This document shows, in pieces, positions 1 to 7,802 of a stretch of DNA of 15,559 nt. A model generated the notes under the pieces. The model saw only the letters and a program-made list of their open reading frames with translations, did not search any database and was not told where the DNA came from. A program made the position numbers and the translations under genes. The stretch is from the NCBI GenBank assembly GCA_049600855.1, contig JBMYQA010000126.1, forward strand, positions 1 through 15,559, written 5' to 3'. This DNA is from JBMYQA01 sp049600855. GTDB taxonomy: Bacteria > Bacteroidota > Bacteroidia > Cytophagales > Flammeovirgaceae. The first letter of the stretch is position 1, and each line of letters opens with the position of its first letter.

Positions 1-1759
1 ACTCTACCATTCTCCCCTCCTCTTCCATTTCAATTAAATAGACCTTTCCTGCAATAGGACGATGTGATTGATGCTGAACTAATTGCCCTTGAATCACATC
101 AAATGTCTCTGCTGTATGGGCTAACTTGATATTTTTTGATGTGATTTCTTTCCAATTGAAACGTCTCCAACCGTGTGTCATCATGACTAAATCAAGTGCT
201 TGTGCTGCTTTGGGTTCGTCCGATTTAAAATAAAATGAAGGTTCTTCCACTGTTCCTTTTAGGTCGGAACTCATCAACATCCATGACAAAATATGGTCTT
301 GCTTATCATCAGCAAAGCTTACGATTTTATCATCCACCACAGCCAAAGACAAATTGGTGGGTACAGGTTTTCCTAAATGATCAGTTGTTCGAATGGATAA
401 TTCTACCTTTTCCCGTGGCTCGTACTCCTTTTTATCTGTTTGAAGTGACACATTCAGCTTTTTGTTGGCATTGACAAAGGCCAAACGTTCACATTGTGGC
501 TGCCCTGCTGCATTAAATAAGGTAATTTGTGCGATGCCTGTTGGGAAGTCATGAATTGGAATAGTCAATTGATTCATTCCTTTGGTAGCCCTAATCGTTT
601 GCGCATCATATACTTTTCCTCGCACTTGTGCTACAACATTAACTGCTTCATTATTTGGCGTAAAATAGTTGAATATCAACCCTTTACTGGATCGTTCACT
701 TAAAGCAAGCCCATATGCTTGTTGATTCGATTTTGGCAAAGCATACTGCTTGGCTAACTGCACAGGAGCTGTAATTTTTGCAACATACTGTTCGGCTGCA
801 TTTGGCGTAAAAGACACACTCCCCATACCCATATGATAACTTTCGAACGTGGTTACTACATTGCCTTCACTATCCAGAATTTCTCCCGAAACATCCGCAC
901 CTTTTCCAAATTCATTGATCGCTTTAAACGCCACGCGATTTTGTTGATTCGCTAATAAATTTCCTCCTTCGGGAAAAAACTGCAAATCAATGTTGTTCAA
1001 TACAATCGGGATCGATCTAGAAATGGATTCGTAAGTGCCTTCATAATTAAACTTCAATGCCAACAGTCCATCATTCGACTGGAGGTTTTCAGGCAGATTG
1101 AACGTAATTACAGCCTTACCCTCCTTATCCGTTTGCAAGGTTTTCGTTAAATACGTTTTCCCATTTATCGCTGCGGTAATGTCAAAGCTAGTTCGTGCGA
1201 TGGGTTGATCTTGTAAATCTCGAATAGACAAGTCCGCATGCACTGTTGCACCAGGGCCATATGCTTTTTGCTGAAAATCCATCGTCATCAGTAAACGGGG
1301 GATCACCACATTCTGAACTTGAATCTTTTTGCGAAAAAACGTTTCTTCACCTGCATTTTTCATCCATTCGGTATACGCAAGTACTTGATAAATGCCACCT
1401 GGCGCATTGGCTGGCAAGGCAAAATCACCATGATAAATCCCTGAGTTCACGGGTAATTTCAGCTTGGCGAGTACATTTCCCTTCGGGCTCAACAATTCCA
1501 CATAAACCAAATCACTCAATTGACTAAACGCATGGGAAGTCCCATCCAATAAATATCCTTTAAACCAGATGTCGTCACCAACGGTATAAAAACTTCGATC
1601 TACATGAAGATAAGTCTTTTCTTCTGATGCTACTTTTTGGTATTGCGCCAGTTGTTTGGTGAGTAAAATGAGAAAATCACTTTGTTGCTTTAGTACACCA
1701 AAACCGATGCTAACGGCAAGAGATAGTATTAATGAGGGGATGAGTAAATATTTTTTCAT
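1..1759 (-). CDS. Macroglobulin (MG2)-like secreted protein, C-terminus off the left edge
   Basis: An open frame of 586 codons runs from the ATG at 1759-1757 to the window edge with no stop, so the C-terminus is missing. The N-terminus (MKKYLLIPSLILSLAVSIGF) is a hydrophobic signal or anchor segment. Residues about 48-70 contain YLHVDRSFYTVGDDIWFKGY, typical of the macroglobulin-like first domain of a Bacteroidota family found beside TonB-dependent receptors. Repeated beta-sandwich-like stretches follow, then SLAVVDD, and MMTHGWRRFNW near residue 525, also characteristic of that family. The last visible residues (GKVYLIEMEEEGRMVE) may begin a carboxypeptidase-regulatory-like domain. From my memory of the family, many members continue into such a domain and then a TonB plug-like domain; that part lies outside the window. 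The gene begins 20 bp after the SusC-like stop, so the two are probably one transcript, with this gene in the usual SusD position. A periplasmic or outer-membrane partner of the receptor is inferred. No alpha-2-macroglobulin thioester motif is visible. Confidence 0.8.
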   Translation of the reverse strand, partial: MKKYLLIPSLILSLAVSIGFGVLKQQSDFLILLTKQLAQYQKVASEEKTYLHVDRSFYTVGDDIWFKGYLLDGTSHAFSQLSDLVYVELLSPKGNVLAKLKLPVNSGIYHGDFALPANAPGGIYQVLAYTEWMKNAGEETFFRKKIQVQNVVIPRLLMTMDFQQKAYGPGATVHADLSIRDLQDQPIARTSFDITAAINGKTYLTKTLQTDKEGKAVITFNLPENLQSNDGLLALKFNYEGTYESISRSIPIVLNNIDLQFFPEGGNLLANQQNRVAFKAINEFGKGADVSGEILDSEGNVVTTFESYHMGMGSVSFTPNAAEQYVAKITAPVQLAKQYALPKSNQQAYGLALSERSSKGLIFNYFTPNNEAVNVVAQVRGKVYDAQTIRATKGMNQLTIPIHDFPTGIAQITLFNAAGQPQCERLAFVNANKKLNVSLQTDKKEYEPREKVELSIRTTDHLGKPVPTNLSLAVVDDKIVSFADDKQDHILSWMLMSSDLKGTVEEPSFYFKSDEPKAAQALDLVMMTHGWRRFNWKEITSKNIKLAHTAETFDVIQGQLVQHQSHRPIAGKVYLIEMEEEGRMVE

Positions 1760-1779
1760 GACGGTACAGGTTAAAAGAA

Positions 1780-4700
1780 TTATAATTGAATGTGTATGCG
1801 TGCTCCAAACTGATTCATGGTAGGCGCGTTGAAGAAATCAAGTCCTCTTCCGCCTGCATAGCCAAATAAAGCACTTTCGGGGTCTACTCCTGTATAAGAA
1901 GTCATCAAAAACAGGTTACGGGCATATAGGCTAATGGTAGCCGTTCTTAGAAATTTTTTAAATCCAGTCTTTTTTGTAGTTGTTGCGTTCCTTTTAGGCT
2001 CATTCGATAAGTGATAAGAAAGTTGTATTTCATTGAGTCGGAACCAAGAAGCATTTTGGATGTATGCTTTACCAACGCCACCCAAGCCATAACGCACCCA
2101 ACGATTCTCAGTAATATCATTTGCTGGATTATAAAAATCTACCAAAGTCGTATTTGGCGAACCATCCATTAACACCCCTTCGAACAAGTAATTTCGGGTA
2201 GCACGTTCATTAGCCGTTTGTTCAGATTTTCCATAATAATCAAGTGCTTGTTGTGTGCCATTCCATTGATCGCCTCCATGTCTAAATGTCCAATTCATGG
2301 AAAAACTAAAACCTCTCCACGTTACTTTGGGCGTGATCGCTCCTGTAAATCTAGGATTCGGATTTCCTATAATTTGCGGGGTGGTATCCATGATGGGGAA
2401 TCCATCCGCACCAATAACGAGTTGCCCTGCTGCATCCTTTAAATAATCGGTGCCTACAATAACACCTAAGGGCTCACCTGCTATTAAATTTGTAGAAACT
2501 TCTTGAAATCCGCCTATCGGAACGCGTTCTTCATTCAGATTCAAGCTTTTTACTTCTGGGCGATCTATGACTAAAAGCCCTGAGATGTACAGTTTTAACT
2601 TTTTATCACTATAACGTCGCGGCATAAAATAATCGAATGACAACTCTAAGCCATTTTGTACAATCGTACCCACATTTTGTAATTGAAACTCATTGTTTTG
2701 CCCTATGGGATAAATGGCATCTGAGGTCATATTCCTATAAAATGTAGCATCTAAGCTCAACTGATTGTTAAATAAGCCAAGCGTCATTCCAATTTCATAA
2801 TTTTGAATACGTTCTGGCTTGAGCGAAGTGGGAATGAAAAGCTCTTGCTGTGGGAAAAAGTTTAAGGCTTCTTGAATAGATTGTTGTGTAGAATTAAATG
2901 CAAAATTATTTTGAGCTAATTCAGCTTCCTTAATATTATGCGTCAGATTTCCATAAAACCTCAGTTGATCAATAACACCCATATCGAATAATTCATGCAC
3001 ATTGAGCGCTGCGCCAACAGTAGGCAAAAAACGTGAACGGTCGATGGTTGAAGAATGATACACATTACCAATCACGGATAAATTAGCGATATACTTATAA
3101 CGAGCAGATACATTTAATCCCAATTCATTTCGCAAACGACCTTGACGAATGGCTGTTTCTGTCAATCTCCCCGCATGTTCCAATGTATAAAGTGCGAGGC
3201 TCGGAAATTCAAATCCATCGGAGCGATCTAACCGTCTGCGATCATTACTCCACTGATACGTTAGTTTGGCATCTACCTCAAACGGCCATATCTCAGGTAT
3301 ATCATAGTCCACCGTTAATAAAGAGTTTAACCGATCTACTTCTTCTCTTCGCGATGTTAATCGTCCAGGCGAATAGGTAGCTGATTGTGGCGATATACCG
3401 TATATTTCTTGGTAGATCTTTGCATCAAATCCAAACTGGTAACTAACGCGAATCGAATTTCGAATATCCGTCATTAGTTTAATACTCGCCGCCCAATTCT
3501 CATCTTCATTTACATTGGGATTTCTACCGATTAACCAAAACGGGTTATCAAAAGCTTGTGGAGCAAAACTACGGGGACTTCCATCTGACAATTGAAATGA
3601 TGTAGGAGTATGAGGCGCATCACTCAACGAAACACCATTTGCATTATCAAATGTGCTGGGCGTTAAGAACTGACTTGCCAAAATATTCGTCAATACTCCG
3701 CCCTGAAATGGCGCATTGTCTGTGGTGCGGTAATGGAATTGAGGTTCAAATTCAAGCTTTTGTTTCAGTTTAAAATGTCCTTTTAAATTGAAGTGATGCT
3801 GATTAAAGTCGTTATTCTCTACCAATAAATTGCGTTTATTGACATTTCGATAAGTGACTTGGAAATAGTTTGGTTGATGAAACTCCCCGCCTCTCACTCG
3901 GGTGGATACGCTAATGGCATTTGATCGGGTAAAAGCAGTCAGAAAAGCATCAACACCACTTGTATTTAGCGGAGCTTGCCCCGTTCCTGTAAATGCGGGC
4001 ACTAAGCTTCCGTTGGCATCAAAAGGCGTTGGGACACCATCATATTCTAGCTCCGAGCGTAGCGGCCCCCAACTAAATACTTCATTATCTTGAGGCCCTT
4101 TCCAAGTCAATTCACCATGCTCACTTCGCCCTTGAGCATAACGGCTTTGGATTGGTGGCTGCCTACCAACTTCGTCAAATTGAATCCAAGAATTAAAATC
4201 TAACAAAAAGCGACTCTTTTCATACGTATAGCCAGGAAACTCTAACGTGTACGTTCCATTTTTGTGCTTTTTAATGGAAGCTGGCGCACCATAATACTGT
4301 AATGATTTATAATCATAACCTTTATACTTAAAACCAAACTGGTAAGCATCTTGATTTAAGTTTGCTGCTCCCTTTTTATGGGTAGGAACTTGTTGAGTGG
4401 TATCCTGCACAAAATCTTTGATGGATAACTTTTGAGGATTGGTATGACGTTCATACAATTTAGGAATGTCTTTTTGTGTGTACTTCGGCCGATTCTTTTG
4501 TAATTTGCTGGCCTTCTTATTCGTGCTGCCTGTTAAAAATGGCTCGGAATTCTTGTCCGTCACAACGATTTTTTGATCTGAAAATCCCACGTATTTCAAG
4601 ACCACCACATCACCTAAACAAGTAACGATAGTGTATTTGCCATCTATATCAGCGGTAGTTCCTCGACTCGTCCCTTCAATGAGAATAGTTGCACCTAGTA

Positions 4701-4821
4701 AGGCCTCCCCATTTTCACCTTTCATTACCCCACTAAATACGCGTTTATTGAGGCAGTCTTGAGCAAAAAGGAATGAACTCGGAATGGCATAGAGCCAAAA
4801 AAGCAGTAGTATTTTTCTCAT
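1780..4821 (-). CDS. SusC/RagA-like outer-membrane receptor lacking a recognisable plug domain
   Basis: This 1013-residue protein has a signal peptide (MRKILLLFWLYAIPSSFLFA, probable cleavage before QDC). Residues about 28-90 form a carboxypeptidase-D-regulatory-like domain (ATILIEGTSRGTTADIDGKY, then LKYVGFSDQKIVV), the usual N-terminal extension of SusC proteins. Residues about 91-165 are polar and Lys/Gln-rich. From about 200 to the end is a TonB-receptor barrel: the early segment FLLDFNSWIQFDE, SLKPERIQNYEIGMTLGLFN, and the SusC-type ending ARNLFLMTSYTGVDPESALF. The roughly 110-residue plug expected between extension and barrel, with its RIRG and DGVP-type motifs, is not seen. A short stretch around 176-195 (YGAPASIKKHKNGTY) could be a remnant of the last plug strand. 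No TonB box is obvious. SusC proteins normally import glycans or peptides with a SusD lipoprotein; none is adjacent here. The family call is firm; the substrate cannot be judged. Confidence 0.88.
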   Translation of the reverse strand: MRKILLLFWLYAIPSSFLFAQDCLNKRVFSGVMKGENGEALLGATILIEGTSRGTTADIDGKYTIVTCLGDVVVLKYVGFSDQKIVVTDKNSEPFLTGSTNKKASKLQKNRPKYTQKDIPKLYERHTNPQKLSIKDFVQDTTQQVPTHKKGAANLNQDAYQFGFKYKGYDYKSLQYYGAPASIKKHKNGTYTLEFPGYTYEKSRFLLDFNSWIQFDEVGRQPPIQSRYAQGRSEHGELTWKGPQDNEVFSWGPLRSELEYDGVPTPFDANGSLVPAFTGTGQAPLNTSGVDAFLTAFTRSNAISVSTRVRGGEFHQPNYFQVTYRNVNKRNLLVENNDFNQHHFNLKGHFKLKQKLEFEPQFHYRTTDNAPFQGGVLTNILASQFLTPSTFDNANGVSLSDAPHTPTSFQLSDGSPRSFAPQAFDNPFWLIGRNPNVNEDENWAASIKLMTDIRNSIRVSYQFGFDAKIYQEIYGISPQSATYSPGRLTSRREEVDRLNSLLTVDYDIPEIWPFEVDAKLTYQWSNDRRRLDRSDGFEFPSLALYTLEHAGRLTETAIRQGRLRNELGLNVSARYKYIANLSVIGNVYHSSTIDRSRFLPTVGAALNVHELFDMGVIDQLRFYGNLTHNIKEAELAQNNFAFNSTQQSIQEALNFFPQQELFIPTSLKPERIQNYEIGMTLGLFNNQLSLDATFYRNMTSDAIYPIGQNNEFQLQNVGTIVQNGLELSFDYFMPRRYSDKKLKLYISGLLVIDRPEVKSLNLNEERVPIGGFQEVSTNLIAGEPLGVIVGTDYLKDAAGQLVIGADGFPIMDTTPQIIGNPNPRFTGAITPKVTWRGFSFSMNWTFRHGGDQWNGTQQALDYYGKSEQTANERATRNYLFEGVLMDGSPNTTLVDFYNPANDITENRWVRYGLGGVGKAYIQNASWFRLNEIQLSYHLSNEPKRNATTTKKTGFKKFLRTATISLYARNLFLMTSYTGVDPESALFGYAGGRGLDFFNAPTMNQFGARIHIQL

Positions 4822-5013
4822 AATTGTGTTTTAATTTAATGAAGTCAATAGGTTACCAGCCCCAAAAAATGCAATACTTTTTGGACTGTTGTGTGCTTAC
4901 CATAACTCAGGGCTGTTTGTGTATAGAGGACAAGCTCTGCACCTGAATTGACAATAAAATGCTAAGTTTTTTTGAAATCAAACTACTTTTCAGTTTGGAC
5001 AAACGGTTTATTT

Positions 5014-6216
5014 TCAGGAAGATTGGCGTTGTAATTTGATAAAGCGCAACATGGAAATACTTCCAAATAGAGGCCCTGGTGCTAAAAGTAAGTAGATGGT
5101 AGCTGGATTGCTTTCGATAAAGGTATTGATCAATAGAATGCTAAAAATCGTAATGGCAAATCCAATCGAATTCACGATGGTGAGCGCAGTTCCTTTGGAG
5201 GTAGCAGGAGCTGTTTGGGCAACTAGGGTAGAAAATTGGGGCGAATCAGCAACTACACTTAGCCCCCAAATCATCATAAAAATCATAAATAATGAAAAGG
5301 GTAAACTGTAAATCAGTGGAGATAGTATGCAAGAAAGTCCAGAGATGATTAATGCATAAAGGGCTACTTTGGCATTTCCTAGTTTTCCAGATAATACGCC
5401 TCCGAAAGCACAACCTAATCCGCCAATAGCAATGGCAAAAAAGGCGAGCATGGAAACATCCAGTTCGTACTCATTTTTGGTTTGATAGAAGACGAACATA
5501 CTTGGCACAAAAGCCCAAAACGCATACAATTCCCACATATGTCCGAAATAGCCAAAAGCAGCTAATCGGAAAGGCTTTTCTTTAAAAATCCGCATAAATG
5601 CTTTGAGATCCACCTGCTGACTTTTCTTTCGAAAAGGGCCATTTGGCACCATTGAAATGACGGATAAACCACCCCAAAAAGCAAAAAACGATGTGGCAAT
5701 AATGACATAACGCCAAGGAATGTTTCCAGTAAATGCTTTCAACAAGTGAGGGAAAGCCGTACCCAATACCAAGGCACCTACCAGTAAACCCAATGCCATT
5801 CCCAAACCTTTCTCGCGATAATCTGCCGCAATTTTCATCCCTACAGGATAAATCCCTGCTAGGCAAAACCCTGTGATAAATCGCAAACTCAACAGCAGTT
5901 CAGCACTGGTGGCCCAGTACACACCCAAATTGGATAATGCTCCAGCAGTTGCCGCCACAAAAAATACTTTTGAGGGAGAAAAACGATCTGAAATGGTAAA
6001 TAGCGCAAATACTAGTGTTCCGATAATGAACCCCAACTGCACTGCGGATGTCAATTGCCCCACTAAGCCACTGGCTAAATTCAATTCTTGCTGTATGTCT
6101 GCAATCACGGCATTGCCTGCAAACCAAATGGAAGTACAAGCAAATTGAGCAATCACAATGGTGGCAATGATATTATTGTATGGATTAGGCTTCAGATTTT
6201 TGGTTTTCGGGTTCAT
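5014..6216 (-). CDS. MFS transporter, about 12 transmembrane segments
   Basis: A 400-residue integral membrane protein of the major facilitator superfamily, expected in the inner membrane and moving a small solute by secondary transport. Hydrophobic helices run throughout in two sets of about six. The first half has SIWFAGNAVIADIQQEL and GLVGQLTSAVQLGFIIGTL, then a charged loop with DRFSP, the typical MFS loop 2-3 region. GFCLAGIYPVGMKIAADY and LVGALVLGTAFPHLL match a subgroup usually annotated only as MFS transporter. The start is taken as the ATG at 6216 (MNPKTKNLKPNPYNN). A frame extension to 6279 exists, but it adds a hydrophilic cysteine-containing leader lying wholly within the upstream gene. 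The gene overlaps the end of the flippase-like gene by 32 bp, which suggests one transcript and perhaps translational coupling. The substrate is unknown; exporting something linked to the lipid or envelope function of the neighbour is only inference. Confidence 0.87.
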   Translation of the reverse strand: MNPKTKNLKPNPYNNIIATIVIAQFACTSIWFAGNAVIADIQQELNLASGLVGQLTSAVQLGFIIGTLVFALFTISDRFSPSKVFFVAATAGALSNLGVYWATSAELLLSLRFITGFCLAGIYPVGMKIAADYREKGLGMALGLLVGALVLGTAFPHLLKAFTGNIPWRYVIIATSFFAFWGGLSVISMVPNGPFRKKSQQVDLKAFMRIFKEKPFRLAAFGYFGHMWELYAFWAFVPSMFVFYQTKNEYELDVSMLAFFAIAIGGLGCAFGGVLSGKLGNAKVALYALIISGLSCILSPLIYSLPFSLFMIFMMIWGLSVVADSPQFSTLVAQTAPATSKGTALTIVNSIGFAITIFSILLINTFIESNPATIYLLLAPGPLFGSISMLRFIKLQRQSS

Positions 6217-7201
6217 AAACTTCTGGTTGTTTCTTTTTAGACAAAAATCGCATTTGCCAAGTGAAAATAGAACCCACAATCACAGGAAACAAAATATTAA
6301 TCAACCAAAGTGATAAGGTGGCGCTGATAATCATGGCATCGGGAACGCCATACCCGTTACTGCCCATCAGTTGCATGGCCGAAAATTCACGAATTCCCAA
6401 ATCCGTTAAAAAGCTAAAGTTTGGGATCACACTTTTTGCTAAGTATACCAAGGTAATGCCCGAAAGGATGTGCCCAAGCGGTAATTCAATGCCAAAAAGC
6501 TGCAATACAATGAAAAACTGTGTAAAATAGGTCAGGTAACGCAAGCCTGAAAAGCCTAAAATTATCAAGTTATCGCGAAATGTATATTGCTTGATGATTT
6601 CGAGGTATTGATAAATGCGAGGCGTTTTTTGAAACACTTGTACCAATTTCCCTGACCTAAAAACCATCAAGACGGTTGCTGCAGCAGCAATCATATACAC
6701 TATTTGATGCATCCAATACCACTCACTCCGCATGATGCCCTTCCAAGTGAGAAAATAAATTAAGCCAATTCCGCCAAAAAAATAAGTAATGGCCGTTTGA
6801 GAAAGACTATTCACCACCATCCCTCCTAATATTTTATACCGCCACTCACTCCTTAGTTGCCACACTCTCCCGAAATACGCCCCTACATTGGTGGTAGATA
6901 CAAAAGACATCGTCAGTCCCGTCAATACCCCTTTCAATGCTTCAAAAAAAGTAATTTGCTCCAATTTACTGACTAAATACTGCCACTTGAGTGCTTCAAA
7001 CGACCAATTCACTGCAATTAGACTACAAAGTACGACTAACCATAGTAGATTTTCCCACTGCATTGCGTGCTCCACCGAGCGCATAAAATCGTCATTGAAG
7101 TTCTCATCACTTTGTACAGCGCGGTAAATAAAGTAGCCCACCACACTAAGAATGATAATTTTTAAGGCATTTGTCAGATATTTGATTATTTTTGTGTTCA
7201 C
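6185..7201 (-). CDS. Flippase-like membrane protein (LPG synthase membrane-domain family)
   Basis: A 338-residue inner-membrane protein with about eight hydrophobic segments. It resembles the lysylphosphatidylglycerol synthase transmembrane-region family (UPF0104/AglD-like). Recognisable family features are NWSFEALKWQYLV near residue 65-77, the loop SFVSTTNVGAYFGRVWQLR around 115-133, and the late motif FLTDLGIREFSAMQL. No C-terminal synthetase domain (DUF2156) is present, so it is the stand-alone membrane form, which is thought to move lipids or lipid-linked molecules rather than aminoacylate them. The start codon is GTG at 7201-7199; I see no in-frame ATG shortly upstream. It is divergent from ruvC with only 30 bp between the two start codons, and its end overlaps the MFS gene, making a likely two-gene operon. 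The C-terminal tail (SKKKQPEVYEPENQKSEA) is hydrophilic and is the part that overlaps the next gene. Confidence 0.82.
   Translation of the reverse strand: MNTKIIKYLTNALKIIILSVVGYFIYRAVQSDENFNDDFMRSVEHAMQWENLLWLVVLCSLIAVNWSFEALKWQYLVSKLEQITFFEALKGVLTGLTMSFVSTTNVGAYFGRVWQLRSEWRYKILGGMVVNSLSQTAITYFFGGIGLIYFLTWKGIMRSEWYWMHQIVYMIAAAATVLMVFRSGKLVQVFQKTPRIYQYLEIIKQYTFRDNLIILGFSGLRYLTYFTQFFIVLQLFGIELPLGHILSGITLVYLAKSVIPNFSFLTDLGIREFSAMQLMGSNGYGVPDAMIISATLSLWLINILFPVIVGSIFTWQMRFLSKKKQPEVYEPENQKSEA
7171..7194 (+). promoter_or_regulatory. Candidate ruvC promoter (TTGTCA-N8-ATTATTTTTG)
   Basis: TATTTTTG at 7187-7194 fits the Bacteroidota -7 consensus TAnnTTTG and ends 37 nt before the ruvC ATG. TTGTCA lies at 7171-7176, but its 13-nt gap to the -7 box is shorter than the roughly 17-23 nt usual for the -33 TTG, so it may be an activator or repressor site instead. 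The same string with the same 8-nt gap occurs at 10402-10425. The site lies inside the start of the opposing flippase gene. A near-palindrome TTGTG-TT-CACAA at 7192-7203 covers the flippase GTG start. Confidence 0.4.
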
Positions 7202-7231
7202 AAGTTTATCATTTTGGGTTTTAAAGCATCT

Positions 7232-7789
7232 ATGGGAAAGATTGCAACAGAACGGATCATTTTGGGAGTAGACCCAGGCACCAGTGTGATGGGGTATGGA
7301 TTAATTTTAGTCAAAGGCAATAAATTAAGTTTATTACAATACGGAGTCATTCACTTGCGCAAATATGAGAATCACGCGTTGAAATTGCAGAAGATATTTG
7401 AACGAATTCTACAATTAATTGATGATTACCATCCCGATGAAATGGCTTTAGAAGCGCCATTCTTTGGTAAGAACGTACAATCCATGCTAAAATTGGGGCG
7501 AGCTCAAGGAGTAGCCATGGCTGCTGCCTTATCCAGAGACATTCCCATTGTAGAGTATGCCCCCAAAAAGGTAAAGCAAGCCGTAACCGGCAATGGAAAT
7601 GCATCTAAAGAACAAGTAGCACGCATGATTACCCAAATTCTAAAGTTTGAAAAAGATGAAAGCTTATTGTTAGATGCTACTGATGCTTTAGGAGTCGCCC
7701 TATGCCATTTCTATCAAAAAGGAGACAATAAACGCATGTCTAAAAGTTGGAAATCTTTTATTCAAGATAATCCTAATCGGATTAAATAA
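7232..7789 (+). CDS. ruvC: Holliday junction resolvase RuvC
   Basis: A 185-residue crossover-junction endodeoxyribonuclease that cuts Holliday junctions together with the RuvAB branch-migration motor in homologous recombination. The four acidic metal ligands of the RNase H-like fold are all visible: D14 in LGVDPGTSVMGYG, E74 in MALEAPFFGKNVQ, and D148 and D151 in LLDATDALGVALCH. EYAPKKVKQAVTGNGNASKEQV is the usual helix and DNA-contact region. The start is the ATG at 7232, which gives the normal RuvC N-terminus and length; a TTG at 7214 in the same frame would add six residues without family support. The gene is divergent from the flippase gene and lies 13 bp before the 855-residue gene, so those two are probably co-transcribed. 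I see nothing missing or unusual in the protein itself. Confidence 0.96.
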   Translation: MGKIATERIILGVDPGTSVMGYGLILVKGNKLSLLQYGVIHLRKYENHALKLQKIFERILQLIDDYHPDEMALEAPFFGKNVQSMLKLGRAQGVAMAAALSRDIPIVEYAPKKVKQAVTGNGNASKEQVARMITQILKFEKDESLLLDATDALGVALCHFYQKGDNKRMSKSWKSFIQDNPNRIK

Positions 7790-7802
7790 CTATTAAGTTG
7801 CT

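Noticed and set aside
235..1527. Short plus-strand open frames within the macroglobulin-like gene
   Set aside because: The minus-strand frame is open for 586 codons with clear family motifs, so these are shadows.
4979..4997. CAAACT-N7-AGTTTG inverted repeat after the MFS gene
   Set aside because: The stem is only 6 bp and is followed by no T-run on the minus strand, so it is not a convincing terminator; no clear promoter for the SusC-like gene was found in 4822-5013 either.
5582..6148. Several open frames of 79-94 codons on both strands inside the MFS gene
   Set aside because: They lack protein-like composition and start signals, and the MFS frame explains the DNA.
6217..6279. N-terminal extension of the MFS gene to an ATG at 6279
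   Set aside because: It adds 21 non-family residues lying entirely within the flippase-like gene; ATG 6216 gives the normal start.
7214..7231. TTG start six codons before the ruvC ATG
   Set aside because: The ATG at 7232 gives the usual RuvC N-terminus, and the added residues have no support.
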